Shown: positions 26,715 through 36,220 of the stretch, piece after piece | How the letters are laid out: each line of letters starts with the position of its first letter | How positions within the stretch are numbered: the first letter of the stretch is position 1 | DNA from: Martinezella tropici | GTDB taxonomy: Bacteria; Pseudomonadota; Alphaproteobacteria; Rhizobiales; Rhizobiaceae | Direction of reading: 5' to 3' | Length of the DNA: 64,000 nt | Assembly: GCF_008370325.1 (NCBI RefSeq) | Contig: NZ_VNIP01000003.1 | Span: 553,580-617,579 of the forward strand | Position numbers and translations under genes: made by a program | Notes under the pieces: model-generated | Told to the model about the DNA's origin: nothing | Databases searched by the model: none | What the model saw: the letters and a program-made list of their open reading frames with translations, nothing else

Positions 26715-27995
26715 TCAGGCGCGCAGCGCCGCCGCCGGGCTGGAGCGCAAGGCACTGAATGCGGGCACGATCGATATGATCGCCGCAACGGCTGCAAAGC
26801 CGCCGACAAGCCATAGATCGTCGAAGGAAAAACCGACGGGCAGACGCACCGCAGTCGACGCCGCTAACCTGGCGGAGATCACCAATGCCGCGATATAGCC
26901 GAGCGCAATACCAAGTGCGATGCCGGCAGCAAAGAGGATGAAGAGCTCGCCCCAGACAAGCGCAACGATCGAGCGGACGGGCGTGCCGAGCGCCCGCAAG
27001 GCGCCGATCTGCCGGCGCCGCGAACCGACATGCATGATGGTGACCAGCACGATCGCGGCGATCACGATTGCCTGCGTGCCGAGCGCGATCGCCAGAAGCA
27101 GACTGCGGGCATCGCCAAGCGTTGCATAGAGCCTCGTCAGCACCTCCGCCGGGAAGACGCCGAGCGTCGTGCCGGTGCGATATTCCTGCCTGAGACGGTA
27201 GGCATCGGCAATGGTCTTCGGTTTGACGAGAACGGCCGGAACACCGGGCGTCTGAGCGTCGAAATGCTCATCAAGCGGCGCATCGGCATCGACATGGCCA
27301 TGCGCGTGTTCATGGCCTTCGGCGCGCTCACGCGGCTCCGCACCATGCGCATCCGCTTCCTCACCATCATGGTCGTGATGGTCGTCCTCGCCATGCATGT
27401 CGTGCAATTGCCAGACGGCTCGGATCGGCACGAGAATTGCGCGGTCCCAGGCCGTGCCCGTCGGCGCCATACGGCCGGTGACCTTGTAGGCAATGGCCGT
27501 GTGGGTTTCGCCGCCGGTCTCGGCCGTGCCATGCATCGGCTTGATCTCCGCGCCGGTCGACAAGGCAACATCGAAGCCGACCACCGCCTCGCCGAGGCGC
27601 GAGAACATCGCGCCCTGCGCAAGCGATGGCGAAAGGGAGGAGATCAAAGCAGTCGTCGTGCCGACGATCGGATGTCCATAGGCAGAATCGCCGAAACCGA
27701 CGGGCGCCGCCAGTTCGACACGTGGATCATTGGCAAGGCGGGAAAGAACGGCGCCCTCCATCAGCGGCAACGGTGCCGGCTGCAGGAAGACGGCCGACAG
27801 CGCCAGCTGCGTCTCGCTGCCGGCCGCGCCGACCAACAAATCGAATTTCTCCGCGGCACGCGCGCTGCCGAGCCGGACGGCCCGCTCCTGCAGCGTCACG
27901 GTCACGCTCAAGGCGACCGACAGGGCAATCAGCACCACGACGGCCAACGCCCCGCTCCAGAAGCGCCTGAGGTCGGCGAGAATGAAAGCGATCAT
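26715..27995 (-). CDS. FtsX/MacB-type ABC permease with His-rich periplasmic loop
   Basis: 426 residues. One N-terminal helix (~10-32), a large extracytoplasmic domain and three C-terminal helices with the FtsX block (RRQIGALRALGTPVRSIVAL ~330) give LolC/MacB topology. At ~195-245 the periplasmic part carries a His/Asp/Glu-rich insertion (HDMHGEDDHHDHDGEEADAH) suited to binding zinc or another divalent metal. The start overlaps the ATPase stop by 4 bp. Similar permeases with His-rich loops occur next to DUF3299 proteins in Zur-regulated zinc loci of gammaproteobacteria (Zrg-type), so a metal-related function is inferred. Confidence 0.88.
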   Translation of the reverse strand: MIAFILADLRRFWSGALAVVVLIALSVALSVTVTLQERAVRLGSARAAEKFDLLVGAAGSETQLALSAVFLQPAPLPLMEGAVLSRLANDPRVELAAPVGFGDSAYGHPIVGTTTALISSLSPSLAQGAMFSRLGEAVVGFDVALSTGAEIKPMHGTAETGGETHTAIAYKVTGRMAPTGTAWDRAILVPIRAVWQLHDMHGEDDHHDHDGEEADAHGAEPRERAEGHEHAHGHVDADAPLDEHFDAQTPGVPAVLVKPKTIADAYRLRQEYRTGTTLGVFPAEVLTRLYATLGDARSLLLAIALGTQAIVIAAIVLVTIMHVGSRRRQIGALRALGTPVRSIVALVWGELFILFAAGIALGIALGYIAALVISARLAASTAVRLPVGFSFDDLWLVGGFAAVAAIISIVPAFSALRSSPAAALRA

Positions 27996-28678
27996 TGCGC
28001 GGCAACCTCTTGGCTGTCTTCCTCGATGCGCCCGCTTATGAGGTTGATGCGACGACCGAGACGCTCGGCAAGCATGGCATCATGCGTGACGACGACAAGC
28101 GTCGTCCCCTCTTCAGCCGAAAGCTGCAGCAGAAGCTCCGCAACCTCCTTGCCCGCCTGCCGGTCGAGGCTCGCGGTCGGCTCGTCCGCGACGACGACGC
28201 CGGGACGCGACAACAGCGCACGGGCAACTGCAACGCGCTGCATCTCGCCGCGCGACAAGGTTTCGATCTTCTGCTGCGGACGGGCAATGCCTGTTGCAGA
28301 CAGGAGCTTCAGCGCGCGTTCCCCCTCCGCAGACGTGAGACGCCGCGCCAGCTTGACCGGAAGCACAACATTGTCGAAGGCGGACAGGCCGGGAAACAGA
28401 TGGAAGTCCTGCATGACAAGGCCGATATTATGCGCGCGAAACGCATCGCGCCTGCCGGCGGAAAGGCGCGTGATCTCTGTGCCGCTCCAGGACACGCTGC
28501 CGCGCGTGACCTTCTCCAGGCCGGTAATGGCGTTGACAAAGGTGCTTTTGCCGGAACCGGAGGCACCGGTGATCGCAAGCCTGCCGCCCGCCGGCAGGTG
28601 GAAACGCTCAACGGCGAGTACCGGCTCGGCCAAGCCCGGAAACTGCATTTCAAGACTGGAAACATCGAGGGCAAGCAT
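27992..28678 (-). CDS. LolD/MacB-type ABC transporter ATP-binding protein
   Basis: 228 residues from the ATG at 28678; an open upstream frame overlaps the preceding gene and is not used. Walker A GASGSGKST (~37-45), signature LSRGEMQRVAVARAL (~136; Arg in place of the first Gly of LSGG) and Walker B GVVVADEPTASLDRQ (~158) are typical of LolD-type ATPases. It is preceded by the DUF3299-like gene (5 bp gap) and followed by the overlapping permease. It drives the FtsX-type permease. Confidence 0.9.
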   Translation of the reverse strand: MLALDVSSLEMQFPGLAEPVLAVERFHLPAGGRLAITGASGSGKSTFVNAITGLEKVTRGSVSWSGTEITRLSAGRRDAFRAHNIGLVMQDFHLFPGLSAFDNVVLPVKLARRLTSAEGERALKLLSATGIARPQQKIETLSRGEMQRVAVARALLSRPGVVVADEPTASLDRQAGKEVAELLLQLSAEEGTTLVVVTHDAMLAERLGRRINLISGRIEEDSQEVAAQ

Positions 28679-28683
28679 GGGAA

Positions 28684-29148
28684 TCAAACGGTCCTGAATG
28701 ACGCGTCCCGGAGACGCAGTTGGCTGATGAAACCCGTTTCCGGATCCGTCCACGAGCCGAATTCCAGTACGCCCCGCGCCATGATCGGCGCGTTGTATTG
28801 CACGAATGTCTGCTTGGACGAGAGATAGACCACCACGATATTGTCGGGCCAATCGGCATCGGAAGAGCAGAACGGGCAAAGCGACATCGGAATTTCAGTA
28901 AGGACGAAGAAGGCGGCCTCCGCCTTCAATGGCGGCGCCATGAAACCGTTGATGGCGACATCCTCGCCGCTCAACTGCTTCACCCTGTCGGAAAATTCGA
29001 GACCGAGCGGACCGAAGCTCTTGTAGAGCTCGCCGAAGCCAAGCTTTTCCGCAGCGTTCGCCCGCGTGGCAACGCCCATCATCGGCAGCATGGCGGCGGC
29101 AGCGAGCAACGCCCGGCGGTTGATGACAATGGTCTGGTCCCGAGGCAT
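28684..29148 (-). CDS. DUF3299-like secreted protein
   Basis: 154 residues from the ATG at 29148, which has GAGGG 5 nt upstream; the ATG at 29160 has no ribosome-binding site. The N-terminus (VINRRALLAAAAMLPMMGVA) has a paired Arg before a hydrophobic stretch and an ANA cleavage site (~31), resembling a Tat or Sec signal. The mature part includes AINGFMAPPLKAEAAFFVLT and a SLCPFCSS motif with two Cys separated by two residues, which could bind a metal or form a disulfide. DUF3299 proteins accompany the Zrg-type zinc transporters. It lies between the alkaline phosphatase and the ATPase genes. Confidence 0.75.
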   Translation of the reverse strand: MPRDQTIVINRRALLAAAAMLPMMGVATRANAAEKLGFGELYKSFGPLGLEFSDRVKQLSGEDVAINGFMAPPLKAEAAFFVLTEIPMSLCPFCSSDADWPDNIVVVYLSSKQTFVQYNAPIMARGVLEFGSWTDPETGFISQLRLRDASFRTV

Positions 29149-29222
29149 GAGAACCCTCATGAAAAATGGAGGGACGGGCGGCCGAAAAGCCGCCTGTCCC
29201 GGTTCAGAGGCATGAATAGACG

Positions 29223-30977
29223 TTACATCTTTTCAGAGCCAAGCGCGAAGGCGTCGACCAGCACATGATAGACATCGCTCTGTTCCATATAGCCATGGAA
29301 GCCTTCGGCACCCGGGCCAGCCGCCTGCAGCACGACATCGTCGACGGCGTGAACGCCGCTATCCTCGTCCTTCGGGAGATTGCCCTGCACGAAGACGGCA
29401 CCGGGCACGTCCTTATAGGCTTCGTTGGCAACATATTCCTTCTTCTCGTTCTGGATCGCCGGAACGAAAGGACCGTCGAGCTTCGGACGGAAGGTCTCGT
29501 AGTGGTCCGGGCCGTTGTTGGCGGCCATGAACAGGCGGCGCGAAACGTCGACGCGGTCCGGATAGCCGTCGCCATCCTTGTCTTCATAGTTCGGGAAGCC
29601 GGCCGCCGCATAGGTTCCGACCTTCTCGCGCATTTCCGTACCCGGCTTGTCGTCGTCGACCGTACCGATGATCGAAACGCCATGCGTATGGTCGCCGGTG
29701 ACGACGATCAGCGTATCCGGGTTCTTGGCCTGGAATTCGCGGGCGACGGCAACGGCCTTGTCGAACTCGATCGTTTCGACCAGAGCGCGATCCCAGTCCA
29801 GCGGATGGCTCATCTTGTCGATGGATGCGCCCTCGACCATCAGGAAGAAGCCTTCCGGGTTCTTGGAAAGCTTGTCGAGCGCAACCTTGGTCATGTCGAC
29901 CAGGCCGGGTTGGTTCGGGAACTTGTCGACCGTGCCCTTTTTCAGGAATTGGCGGTCGAGCGTGACGTCGAGATTGCCGGTGTGGAAGAGGCCCAGCAGT
30001 TTGTCCTGGTTGGAGCCGGCGGCCGTCGCCAGTTCGTTCTTGTCGGTGGCAACGGCGTAGCCGGCATCCTTGAAGAGCGCGATATAGTCCTTGTCGTCCT
30101 TGCGCTTGGACCCCGGCACGCTCTTTGCCAGGAAATAGGCCGAGCCACCGCCGAGCAGGACATCCGGCTTGACGCCATACATCATGCCGACGATGTCGGC
30201 CTTGTCGCCGCGCTTGCGCGTATGGGAAACGAGCGCTGCCGGCGTCGCGTCTTCGACCTCGGCCGTGGTGACGATGCCGAGCGACTTCTTACCGGTGCGG
30301 CGCAGAGCCTCGCCGATCGTTTCGACCTTGGGATCGTCGAGGCTCGCCGGCGTGCGATCGGCATAGACGCCGAGCGCGTTCACGGCGGACTTGTGACCGG
30401 TCATATAGGCCGACATCGTGTTGGCGCTGTCGGTTGCGATCGCCGACGTCGAGGACGTGCCGATGAAAGCGACTGGCGGAACGTCATCCATGGCGAGGCG
30501 GCCGTTGGCTTTGCCTTCCGTCATGCCCTTGGACATGATGCGGGCGCCGGTGCGATGCGCGACGGAGAGACCGTCGCCAAGCAGGAAGATAATGTTCTTG
30601 GCCTTCGGCGTGGCCGAGGTGCCATAGACATCCCAGTTGACGGACTTCTTCTCGTCGCCGGCCGATACTTCGACCTTGTATTGGCCGGTCTTTGCAAGCT
30701 TGACGCCGCGCAGGATCAGGGCCGATCCGAGAACCTTGTCCTCGGCGCCCTTTTCTTCCGCGACAAAATCGGCGGCCTTGCCGAAGATGGCCTCATAGCT
30801 TTCGCCGTTGACCGTGACCTTGACGTCTTCCGGCTTGACGACCTTGCTGAATTCCACCTTGAAATCGAATGGCGAGCCAGCGAGTACCGTCGCCCGGTCC
30901 AACGGATAGACCGTCGCTGCGTGAGCCGCACCGGATAATACGGTCGCGGCCATCATGGAGAGAACGAGTTTACGCAT
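29223..30977 (-). CDS. Alkaline phosphatase, periplasmic
   Basis: 584 residues with a signal peptide (MRKLVLSMMAATVLSGAAHA, 1-20). An Ig-like N-terminal domain (~21-125) precedes the phosphatase domain. The active site is complete: metal ligand Asp in FLLGDGLS (~132), nucleophile Ser in ATDSANT (~186), metal ligands in EGASIDKMSH (~385) and VVTGDHTHG (~430), and the late His in SGVHAVDD (~550). It hydrolyses phosphate monoesters in the periplasm and needs Zn and Mg. It is followed after 74 bp by a metal-transporter-like gene set on the same strand. No convincing Pho box or Zur box was found upstream. Confidence 0.92.
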   Translation of the reverse strand: MRKLVLSMMAATVLSGAAHAATVYPLDRATVLAGSPFDFKVEFSKVVKPEDVKVTVNGESYEAIFGKAADFVAEEKGAEDKVLGSALILRGVKLAKTGQYKVEVSAGDEKKSVNWDVYGTSATPKAKNIIFLLGDGLSVAHRTGARIMSKGMTEGKANGRLAMDDVPPVAFIGTSSTSAIATDSANTMSAYMTGHKSAVNALGVYADRTPASLDDPKVETIGEALRRTGKKSLGIVTTAEVEDATPAALVSHTRKRGDKADIVGMMYGVKPDVLLGGGSAYFLAKSVPGSKRKDDKDYIALFKDAGYAVATDKNELATAAGSNQDKLLGLFHTGNLDVTLDRQFLKKGTVDKFPNQPGLVDMTKVALDKLSKNPEGFFLMVEGASIDKMSHPLDWDRALVETIEFDKAVAVAREFQAKNPDTLIVVTGDHTHGVSIIGTVDDDKPGTEMREKVGTYAAAGFPNYEDKDGDGYPDRVDVSRRLFMAANNGPDHYETFRPKLDGPFVPAIQNEKKEYVANEAYKDVPGAVFVQGNLPKDEDSGVHAVDDVVLQAAGPGAEGFHGYMEQSDVYHVLVDAFALGSEKM

Positions 30978-31178
30978 TTATACCCCCTGCGTCGTGGTTG
31001 CTTCCCTCTCCTCACTTATAAAAACCAGATGACAATCATGTAAAAAAGAGTCGACTTTCCACAACTGGAAATTCCGAAGTAAAAATCGATAAGGAAGACT
31101 GATTGTATGCGCCGCATCTAAAAGACACGCCGAACAGCTTGAATGCCAGGACTACCGCCGCAAGGCATATATAATTCG

Positions 31179-31814
31179 CTACGGCTTTACGCGATCGGGA
31201 TGCGCCGCCTGAAAGGCCGGCAAACTCGTGCATCTGGCATCGATTTCGACGATGCGCTTGAGATCGGTCAGGTCCACGCCCCAGCGGCGGGCGTTGTAGA
31301 CCTGCGGCACCAGGCAGATATCCGCCATGGTCGGCGTGTCGCCAAAGCTGAAGCTACCTTCGAACTTGCCCAACATGACCTCAAGCTTGCTAAGGCCGCC
31401 GGCAATGAAATGCCTCATCCATTCCTCGCGGGCATCGGCTCTGTCCGTGATGGCCATGATATGGGCGGCAACATGCGTGTTGCAGATGGGATGGATATCC
31501 ATGGCGATCGCATAGGCAAGCGCACGCACGTGCCGGCGGCTCGCGCTATCTGACGGCATCAATCCGCTCTCAGGCCGAAGTTCGGCCAGAAATTCGATGA
31601 TGGCCAGCGATTGCGTCAGAATTTCTCCGTCGATCGTGAGCGTCGGCACGAAGCCTTGCGGATTGAGCGCCAGGTAATCGGCGCTATTCTGTTCGCCTTC
31701 CAGCAGATTGATGGGCACGCGCTTGTAAGCGATCCCGAGCATGTTGAGCGCGATGCGAACGCGGTAGCTGGCGGACGAGCGCCAGTAGTCGTAAAGGACG
31801 ACGTCGCTCATCAC
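31179..31814 (-). CDS. maiA: Maleylacetoacetate isomerase (zeta-class GST)
   Basis: 211 residues with the zeta-GST N-terminal thioredoxin fold (YDYWRSSASYRVRIALNML) and C-terminal helical domain. It isomerises maleylacetoacetate to fumarylacetoacetate with glutathione. The usual active-site motif SSCS reads SSAS here (residues 13-16), so the Cys is replaced by Ala while both Ser residues remain. The start overlaps the fahA stop by 4 bp (31811-31814). It is last in the tyrosine/homogentisate operon. Confidence 0.93.
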   Translation of the reverse strand: MMSDVVLYDYWRSSASYRVRIALNMLGIAYKRVPINLLEGEQNSADYLALNPQGFVPTLTIDGEILTQSLAIIEFLAELRPESGLMPSDSASRRHVRALAYAIAMDIHPICNTHVAAHIMAITDRADAREEWMRHFIAGGLSKLEVMLGKFEGSFSFGDTPTMADICLVPQVYNARRWGVDLTDLKRIVEIDARCTSLPAFQAAHPDRVKP

Positions 31815-32833
31815 GGTTCGGCCCCCAGGTATTTTTCGACTGATTGTTCGATCGCCCCGAAGATCGAGTGCCCGGTACGGTCCTGCATCTCGATGCGGAC
31901 CTGATCGCCGAACCGCAGGAACTGTGTCTTCGGCGCCCCGGTTTCGATCGTCTCGATCATGCGGAGCTCGGCAATGCAGGAATAGCCATCGCCGCCATTC
32001 TCGATCGGCTTGCCCGGCCCGCCATCAAGTTTGTTGGACACCGTTCCCGAGCCGATGATCGTGCCGGCGATAAGGCTGCGGGTCTTGGCGGCGTGGGCGA
32101 TCAGCTCACCGAAATCGAAGGTCATGTCGATGCCGGCATTCGCCTTGCCGAAGGGCTTACCATTCACGGCAACCAGGAGCGGCAGATGCAGCTTGCCGCC
32201 ATCCCATACCTCGCCAAGCTCATCCGGGGTGACGGCGACCGGGGAAAATGCCGATGCCGGCTTGGACTGGAAGAAGCCGAAGCCCTTCGCCAGCTCCTGC
32301 GGGATCAGGCCGCGCAGCGACACGTCATTGACGAGCATCACCAACCGGATGGCCTGCCGCGCCGTGTCCGAACTGGCGCCCATGGGAACGTCGCCGACAA
32401 CGACGGCGACCTCGCCCTCCATGTCGATGCCATAGGCCTCGTCCGCGGCGACGATCGGATCGCGCGGCGCCAGAAAGCCGTCCGATCCGCCTTGATACAT
32501 CAGCGGATCGACCCAGAAGCTTGCCGGCATTTCGGCATTGCGCGCCTTTCGCACCAGTTCAACGTGATTGACGTAGGCCGAGCCGTCGGCCCATTGATAG
32601 GCACGCGGCAGCGGCGAGGCGGCAGCATGTTCGTGAAACCGCATGGTCGGCTGCGCGCCTGTCTCGATACCTTCCGCGATCAGGGCGAGCCTGGGTGCCA
32701 CATGCTCCCAATCGTCGAGGGCCACCTGCAGGCTGCGGGCGATGTGACCGACTTCGGAGCAGCGGGTGAGATCACGCGAGACGACGACGAGCCGGCCGTC
32801 TCTTGTGGAGTCCTTCAAAGTCGCAAGCTTCAT
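31811..32833 (-). CDS. fahA: Fumarylacetoacetate hydrolase
   Basis: 340 residues; it splits fumarylacetoacetate into fumarate and acetoacetate, the final step of tyrosine degradation. The FAH-fold metal-binding region is seen in YGIDMEGEVAVVVGDVPMG (~133) and RLVMLVNDVSLRGLIPQELA (~162), and the substrate region in GTIIGSGTVSNK (~258). It lies 36 bp after hmgA and overlaps maiA. Confidence 0.95.
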   Translation of the reverse strand: MKLATLKDSTRDGRLVVVSRDLTRCSEVGHIARSLQVALDDWEHVAPRLALIAEGIETGAQPTMRFHEHAAASPLPRAYQWADGSAYVNHVELVRKARNAEMPASFWVDPLMYQGGSDGFLAPRDPIVAADEAYGIDMEGEVAVVVGDVPMGASSDTARQAIRLVMLVNDVSLRGLIPQELAKGFGFFQSKPASAFSPVAVTPDELGEVWDGGKLHLPLLVAVNGKPFGKANAGIDMTFDFGELIAHAAKTRSLIAGTIIGSGTVSNKLDGGPGKPIENGGDGYSCIAELRMIETIETGAPKTQFLRFGDQVRIEMQDRTGHSIFGAIEQSVEKYLGAEP

Positions 32834-32869
32834 GTTCTGGTTCCAATGTCAGAGAATATGCCGCGGTCT

Positions 32870-34231
32870 TCACTTGATGCCGGGTGTTCCGTCGAACCGG
32901 CGCTCCAGACCGTCCCAGCACTCCAGATAATCATCCTGCAGCGTCTCGAGCTCGGCCGCGTATTTCGTCAGTTGCTGCGGGAACCGGGTTTCGAACATGA
33001 AGGCCATGGTGTGATCCAGCTTCACGGGTTTCAGCTCGGAATTCGATGCCTTTTCGAAGCCGGAGGCATCCGGCCCATGCGGCAGCATCATGTTGTGGAG
33101 GCTGATACCTCCAGGCACGAAGCCCTTTTCCTTCGCATCATACTGGCCGTGGACGAGGCCCATGAATTCACTCATGATATTGCGATGATACCAAGGTGGG
33201 CGGAACGTATGTTCGGCAACCAGCCAACGCGGCGGGAAGATCACGAAATCGACGTTTGCGGTGCCGGCACTTTCCGTCGGCGCCGTCAGCACCGTGAAGA
33301 TCGACGGATCGGGATGATCGAACAGGATGGCGCCGACGGGGGAAAACGTCCGCAGGTCGTATTTGTAGGGGATGTAATTGCCGTGCCAGGCAACCACATC
33401 GAGGGGCGAGTGGCCGATATCCGTGACATAGAACTTGCCACACCATTTGACATGCACGCGGCAGGGCGTTTCCTTGTCTTCGAAGGCGGCAACAGGCGTC
33501 TTGAAATCACGCGGATTGGCGAGGCAATTGGCGCCAATCGGCCCACGCTCCGGCAGCGTGAATTTCGCGCCGTAATTCTCGCAGATATAGCCGCGCCAGA
33601 CTTCCTCCTCGCCCTTGCGCACCACCTTGAACATCATGCCGCGCGGGATGACGCATATTTCCAAGGGCTCGATGTCCATGATGCCCATCTCGGTAAACAC
33701 CCTGATAGCGCCGACCTGGGGAACGACCAGCAGCTCGCCATCGGCGTCGAAGAAGTAATCGTCGACCATATTCTCGTTGAAGACATAGGCATGGGCGGCC
33801 ATGCCGGTCTGGGTCAGGACATCGCCACCGGTCGTGATCGTGCGGATCCCGTCGAGAAAGTTCTGCCGCTCGGTCGGCGCCGGCAGCGGATCCCAGCGCA
33901 GTTGGCCAAGCGGAAGCGAGTGATCGTCCAGGCAGGGTGCTGACTTCCAGAACGGATAGGAGGCGTTGGAAAAGCGGCGAGTGTGGCGCACGCTCGGGCG
34001 GATGCGATAGAGCCAGGACCGTTCGTTCGTTCCGCGCGGCGCCGTGAAGGGCGAACCGGAAAGCTGCTCGGCATAAAGACCGTAATTGCACTTCTGCGGG
34101 CTGTTCTGGCCCTGCGGCAGAGCACCGGGAAGTGCCTCCGTTTCGAAGTCGTTGCCGAAGCCTGGCATATATTGCAGCGCTTCCGCCGCCGTCGCCTGGC
34201 GGTCGGAAGCCTTGGATATCGTCTGGTCCAT
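32870..34231 (-). CDS. hmgA: Homogentisate 1,2-dioxygenase
   Basis: 453 residues from the ATG at 34231, which gives the usual rhizobial length and N-terminus ([19 protein letters not shown]). It opens the ring of homogentisate to maleylacetoacetate using Fe(II) and O2. The iron ligands are visible in [15 protein letters not shown] (His and Glu) and [12 protein letters not shown] (His). An open 5' extension into the hppD-hmgA gap is not supported. It lies 61 bp after hppD. Confidence 0.96.
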   Translation of the reverse strand: MDQTISKASDRQATAAEALQYMPGFGNDFETEALPGALPQGQNSPQKCNYGLYAEQLSGSPFTAPRGTNERSWLYRIRPSVRHTRRFSNASYPFWKSAPCLDDHSLPLGQLRWDPLPAPTERQNFLDGIRTITTGGDVLTQTGMAAHAYVFNENMVDDYFFDADGELLVVPQVGAIRVFTEMGIMDIEPLEICVIPRGMMFKVVRKGEEEVWRGYICENYGAKFTLPERGPIGANCLANPRDFKTPVAAFEDKETPCRVHVKWCGKFYVTDIGHSPLDVVAWHGNYIPYKYDLRTFSPVGAILFDHPDPSIFTVLTAPTESAGTANVDFVIFPPRWLVAEHTFRPPWYHRNIMSEFMGLVHGQYDAKEKGFVPGGISLHNMMLPHGPDASGFEKASNSELKPVKLDHTMAFMFETRFPQQLTKYAAELETLQDDYLECWDGLERRFDGTPGIK

Positions 34232-34292
34232 CGCTCCACTCCTCCCGAGAGCTGAAGGTGGCCTCACATTTTGGCGGGGCCGCCCGAAAGAA

Positions 34293-35402
34293 TTACTCGG
34301 CGGCGGTGCCGATGACGCCGCGCTTGATCTGGTCGGCCTCGATCGACTCGAACAGCGCGCGGAAATTGCCTTCGCCGAAGCCTTCGTCACCCTTGCGCTG
34401 GATGAACTCGAAGAAGATCGGCCCGATGACCGTCTTGGAGAAGATCTGCAGCAGGATCTTCGTCACACCGCCATTCACCACGCCTTCGCCGTCGATCAGG
34501 ATACCATGTTTCTTCATACGCTCGATGGGTTCTTCGTGACCATTCACACGCGCATAGGACATGTCGTAATAGGTTTCCGGCGGGCCGGGCATGAAACGCA
34601 GGCCGTTGTCGGCAAGCGTGTCGGTCGCCCGATAGATATCATCCGTTCCGACCGCGATGTGCTGGATGCCCTCGCCCTTGTACTTCTTCAGGAACTCCTC
34701 GATCTGGCTGGTATCGTCCTTCGATTCATTCAGCGGAATGCGGATCTTGCCGCAGGGCGAGGTGATGGCCCGGCTCACCAGACCGGTGATACGGCCGTCG
34801 ATATCGAAGAAGTGGATCTGCTTGAAATTGAACAGATCGCGGTAGAAGTCCCACCATTTGTCCATGTTGCCGCGGAAGACATTGTGGGTCAGATGGTCGA
34901 GGTAATAGAAGCCGACGCCTTCGGGGTTCGGATCGCGCTCGCCGAGCCAATCGAATTCGGCATCATAGGCCGATCCCTTCTTGCCGTAGGTCTCGACGAA
35001 ATAGAGCAGCGAGCCGCCGATGCCGACGATTGCGGGAACATTGAGGGCCTTGTCATTCCCCTCATAGGCAACGGCACCCTTGGAGACAGCATGGTCGAAA
35101 GCGTGCTTGGCATCGACAACGCGCCAGGCCATGGATGGCGCCGCCGGGCCATGATCGGCGATGAAGCGGGCGGCGTGGCTGCCGGGCTCAGCGTTCAGGA
35201 TGTAGTTGATGTCACCCTGGCGCCAGACGGTGATGTCTTTTGTCTTGTGCCTGGCGACCGCGACATAGCCCATGCGCGTGAAGAGCTCACGCAGTTTCTC
35301 CGGCTCGGGATGAGCGAATTCGACGAATTCGAAGCCGTCGGTGCCGGCCGGATTGTCGGTGGTGATTTCGGACGGCGGCGCATCATGCGGGAAAGGACCC
35401 AT
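34293..35402 (-). CDS. hppD: 4-hydroxyphenylpyruvate dioxygenase
   Basis: 369 residues from the ATG at 35402, which has AGGAGGAG 3-5 nt upstream; an upstream ATG at 35450 would start inside the operator region. It converts 4-hydroxyphenylpyruvate to homogentisate. The two-domain VOC fold shows the Fe ligands in LDHLTHNV (~163), [10 protein letters not shown] (~240) and FFEFIQRKG (~338). It is first in the operon hppD-hmgA-fahA-maiA and divergent from an Lrp/AsnC regulator. Confidence 0.96.
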   Translation of the reverse strand: MGPFPHDAPPSEITTDNPAGTDGFEFVEFAHPEPEKLRELFTRMGYVAVARHKTKDITVWRQGDINYILNAEPGSHAARFIADHGPAAPSMAWRVVDAKHAFDHAVSKGAVAYEGNDKALNVPAIVGIGGSLLYFVETYGKKGSAYDAEFDWLGERDPNPEGVGFYYLDHLTHNVFRGNMDKWWDFYRDLFNFKQIHFFDIDGRITGLVSRAITSPCGKIRIPLNESKDDTSQIEEFLKKYKGEGIQHIAVGTDDIYRATDTLADNGLRFMPGPPETYYDMSYARVNGHEEPIERMKKHGILIDGEGVVNGGVTKILLQIFSKTVIGPIFFEFIQRKGDEGFGEGNFRALFESIEADQIKRGVIGTAAE

Positions 35403-35422
35403 TTTCTCCTCCTCAGAGACGG

Positions 35423-35471
35423 TACTTTGACTATGCAAAGTATGGCCCAAAACACGTGCAAAGTGCTTGCA
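35423..35471. promoter_or_regulatory. Two inverted repeats between hppD and the Lrp-type gene
   Basis: TACTTTG-ACTATG-CAAAGTA (35423-35442, 7 bp arms) and TGCAA-AGTGC-TTGCA (35457-35471, 5 bp arms) lie in the 129 bp divergent promoter region. The word GCAAAGT occurs in both. This arrangement suits cooperative binding of an Lrp/AsnC-type regulator controlling hppD and itself. Confidence 0.6.
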
Positions 35472-35531
35472 TTCTCAATGCGAAATGAAAATATTATACA
35501 CGATCCGTGAGTATTTTGAAGGTTTCGCGCA

Positions 35532-36032
35532 ATGGATGAGCCCCTCGACAAATTGGACCTCCGTCTTCTCGATGAACTGCAGAAAGACGGCAGGTTGACG
35601 AACAACGAGCTGGGCGAACGCATCGCGCTTTCGCCCTCGCAGTGCTCGCGAAGGCGCACCAGACTGGAGGCGGAGGGCTATATTCGCAGCTATCAGGCCA
35701 ACCTCGACCGCCAGAAGCTGGGCCTGGACATGCTGGTGGTCATTTCGGTGACGCTTGCCACGCATAACCGGGACAATGCCCGCCGGTTTTCGCAGCTGAT
35801 CAACGGGTTGCCGGAAGTGCTGGAAGCCTATGCGCTGACGGGGGAAATGGATTATCACCTGAAGGTCGCGACCCGCGGGCTTGCCGGCCTATCCCGGTTC
35901 GTCAACGACGTGCTCTTACCGCACGAGTCGGTGCAGCATGTGAAGACCTCCATCGTTCTCGATACGCTCAAGACCTTCGAGGGATTTCCGGTGCCGGTTT
36001 CGCAGAACTGGCACGGTGACAGCACCCGATGA
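35532..36032 (+). CDS. Lrp/AsnC-family transcriptional regulator of tyrosine catabolism
   Basis: 166 residues. The N-terminal HTH (LDLRLLDELQKDGRLTNNEL, then ALSPSQCSRRRTRLEAEGYI) is followed by the RAM ligand-binding domain (MLVVISVTLATH, VLEAYALTGEMDYHLKVATR). Divergent position and the paired inverted repeats indicate control of the hppD operon, perhaps with tyrosine, phenylalanine or a keto acid as effector; the ligand is inferred. Confidence 0.92.
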   Translation: MDEPLDKLDLRLLDELQKDGRLTNNELGERIALSPSQCSRRRTRLEAEGYIRSYQANLDRQKLGLDMLVVISVTLATHNRDNARRFSQLINGLPEVLEAYALTGEMDYHLKVATRGLAGLSRFVNDVLLPHESVQHVKTSIVLDTLKTFEGFPVPVSQNWHGDSTR

Positions 36033-36078
36033 CGATAAACCAGTCGTCCTGCCTAAATGCCCAGGGCGCCATTCAGGT

Positions 36079-36108
36079 GTCTGTGCATAAAGGCGTCTGT
36101 GCATAAAG
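36079..36108. repeat. 14 bp direct repeat
   Basis: GTCTGTGCATAAAG occurs at 36079-36092 and again at 36095-36108, with a 16 bp period, in the 188 bp between the Lrp-type gene and the methyltransferase gene. It could be a replication-slippage product or a paired binding site. No gene is seen in this gap. Confidence 0.6.
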
Positions 36109-36220
36109 CTGTGACTAGAGTGGCCTATCAAGAACTGAGGACGAGTGAAGGAGTTGCTTTCAGGCTATGCTCTCTTTCCAATCATTCGGAAGAATACATC
36201 CTTAGCGAGGACAGGCTTGC

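Noticed and set aside
29265..30938. Long open frame on the plus strand opposite the alkaline phosphatase gene
   Set aside because: The minus-strand phosphatase has a complete active site; the antisense frame is a composition artefact.
30978..31178. Pho box or Zur box upstream of the alkaline phosphatase
   Set aside because: The only lookalike (TTTACAT and TTGTCAT on the minus strand near 31027-31045) has 9 bp instead of 11 bp spacing. No Zur-type palindrome was found.
31844..33943. Long open frame on the plus strand opposite hmgA and fahA
   Set aside because: Antisense to two clearly conserved enzymes. It arises from high-GC codon bias and has no family similarity.
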